DNA from: Castor canadensis
Taxonomy: Eukaryota; Chordata; Mammalia; Rodentia; Castoridae
Direction of reading: 5' to 3'
DNA length: 64,000 bases
NCBI RefSeq assembly: GCF_047511655.1
Contig: NC_133389.1
Coordinates: 159,045,973-159,109,972, forward strand
Shown: one piece after another, positions 62,053 through 64,000 of the stretch
Numbering within the stretch: position 1 is the stretch's first letter
Layout: every line of letters begins with the position of its first letter
Program-made: the position numbers and the translations under genes
The notes under the pieces: generated by a model
What the model was told of the DNA's origin: nothing
Database searches by the model: none
The model's input: only the letters and a program-made list of their open reading frames with translations

Positions 62053-64000
62053 CTGGATAAATTAGAAGATAATTGAATTTATATAAATAAAAGAAATTAG
62101 AAAGTTGCAATTTTATCTCACCACAAACTGTTAAAAGTATTCATTAAATGAAATCCAAGCAATAAAATTTCTACATAAATTACTTACTTTTCCAGTATAG
62201 CATTCATCCTAGATTGATACATTAAATACCTATTAAGATATTGGTAATCTATATAGCTTTTACTTTGATTAAGACAATTACAAATTCAAAATGACATTTA
62301 AATGTATTTCATCTGATTTAATTTTGTAAAATTCAACACACATAATAGCATTCTAAAGTCTGTTTTAAATTTAGTTACATGGAATATCTTAATTTCTTAT
62401 TCTTTAATATTTCACTATAAAGTTGAAATCCACTAATTTTAAAGAAAAAAAACTAAGAAATTACTTGTTTTCCAGAATTCATTTAGATCTTACCAACACA
62501 ATCACCACCAGGAGTATAAACTGATGCCTTAGAAAATGTTACTTCCCACAAGGTTAACAAGTAACTTATTTGTTGGAAATGATTAATAGTCACTCCTGTA
62601 ACATGTGGGGTTAAAATATTAAGTGGCTGAGTTCAGTACAAGACACATACAAGCAGGCACACAGATTACCGTGTTGCTAGGGATTGAACCCAGGGCCCTG
62701 CTAGGCAAGTGCTCTACCACTGAGCCACAACCCCAGTCCTAGGAGTTTACTTCTCATAGCCATGATATCAACCAGGCCACTGTACAGTTGTTTTTACCTT
62801 TTCTCATCTCAATTTAACCTCTTAGCTCTGGGATCAGAAAGGATAAGTACCATGATTGTTTTGTAAGGAGAACTGAGATTCAGAGAAGTCAATACATTTA
62901 CTGAGCAATGGCTACCATTTAGTGGTCACTTAATAGATGATGAGCAGGCTGGAATGAGAATGTAGTATCTAGCCTCTTTGGCAAGTGTATTTTTATTATA
63001 CCACAGTACTGGCCCAGGCATTTGGGGTTAGGTATTGACCTTTAAGCTTTCCTTGTAGACAAATTCAAAGGCATTTTTTTCTCAAATATAAAATTTGGGT
63101 TTTAATTATTTCATTTTTAAGACAAATAAAATGTGCTAACTCTTTAGGAACAAGCCAATTCTGGACTTATGCTTTTCCATATTCTTAGTACCCAGCAGAC
63201 AGGTGAACACTCACTAAATACTTACTAATATGATTTACTATACTACAAAGGAAATTAAGAATCTCAGAACTTCATGATTCAAGTTTTAAAATTTAGAGAC
63301 ATTTGTGTTTTCAAATATATATTTTTTCGGGGCAGGTTTTGTTGTTCCCCACAAAATGAAGCACTTGCATTTTGAGGGCATTCCTGGCATTTCAGCCTAT
63401 TTCAGCTATCTTAATGCTTTTGGACATTTTTGGAGTAGGTTGGGCTTTTTTTATTCCACATTAAAGAAGTTCCAGTGGAGTATGTAATGACAGATCGGTA
63501 GACCTTTTATAAGTTACTAATTAAATTTAGTCATCAACTAAAATTAACAGACAAAGGCAGCAGAAGAAATGTTTAACTATACAGCAATGAAGCTCTCCAT
63601 TTCAGACTGCTCTTCCTACTGTAGCAGAGAAATCTTCAAATGTACCAACCTAAGCCTAACGAGTCAGAGTGAAATAAACCTGTATGCTGAAGGCTAGTTA
63701 CTTAAAAACAAACAAAAAAAAGACCTGTGAAACCAAGACTCCGCCACATAGATATGTATATACATATACATACACACAGACACAAATAATGTAGCTTAGT
63801 ATGAGGGATATTTATACAAGTAGAATATTTTCTTCTCTTAAATCAGAATTTATACACTATATATTGGCTTTTTTGATATTTGGTAGTATTAGGATTCCCT
63901 ACATCTTTAGGAAGAGAAAACATAGACCAGATAAAGATTCACACAATCTTTGAATTAACAAGCTTGTCAAGAAAGGATAATCATTATTTCTTAAAGAAAT
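62053..64000 (-). other. ACADL: ACADL last intron (partial)
   Basis: AT-rich intron sequence upstream of the last ACADL exon. Apart from the antisense ID SINE at about 62668-62742, I see no exon or named repeat. Confidence 0.75.
62668..62742 (-). repeat. ID element, antisense
   Basis: 'gctagggattgaacccaggg' and 'gctctaccactgagccacaa' are the reverse of a well-preserved ID unit. Confidence 0.9.

Noticed and set aside
1-64000. CRISPR arrays, operons, bacterial-type regulatory elements
   Set aside because: The sequence is vertebrate nuclear DNA; tandem repeats are microsatellites and no spaced direct-repeat array was seen.

Overview
The window is mammalian nuclear DNA. It has long introns, small exons with GT/AG boundaries, one CpG island and dense interspersed repeats (L1, MIR/L2, MaLR LTRs, Tigger and hAT DNA transposons). 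The SINEs point to a rodent: a B1-like (7SL-derived) head is joined to an ID-like tRNA-derived tail ending in 'gagttcaaaccccagtacc'. This composite is unlike mouse or rat B1/ID and looks like a non-murid rodent, possibly a castorimorph such as beaver. That lineage call is inference from memory.

Two protein-coding genes are recognisable, both on the minus strand. KANSL1L (KAT8 regulatory NSL complex subunit 1-like) runs from a CpG-island promoter at about 46.0-47.8 kb leftwards past base 1. Three coding exons are readable: the large first coding exon (33523-34618), a conserved 142-nt exon (12630-12771) and a 198-nt exon (3681-3878). Their splice phases fit exactly and give the N-terminal 476 residues; the rest, including the expected PEHE-type C-terminus, lies beyond the left edge. 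At the right end, 61959-62052 is the last coding exon of ACADL (long-chain acyl-CoA dehydrogenase). The same order and orientation are known from human chromosome 2q34 (KANSL1L next to ACADL).

Layout: 1-12.6 kb, KANSL1L introns with L1, SINEs and a U2 snRNA fragment; 12.8-33.5 kb, a 20.7-kb intron with a large antisense L1 and nested DNA transposons; 34.6-about 47 kb, intron 1 with SINE clusters, a purine-rich microsatellite and an AT palindrome; 46.0-47.8 kb, CpG island; 47.8-about 60.8 kb, intergenic DNA dominated by one L1 broken by four later insertions; about 60.8-64 kb, ACADL 3' UTR, last exon and part of its last intron.

I found no convincing novel gene system. The most informative structure is the set of nested repeat insertions, including two related class II ERV-like LTRs in opposite orientation with visible 6-bp target duplications.
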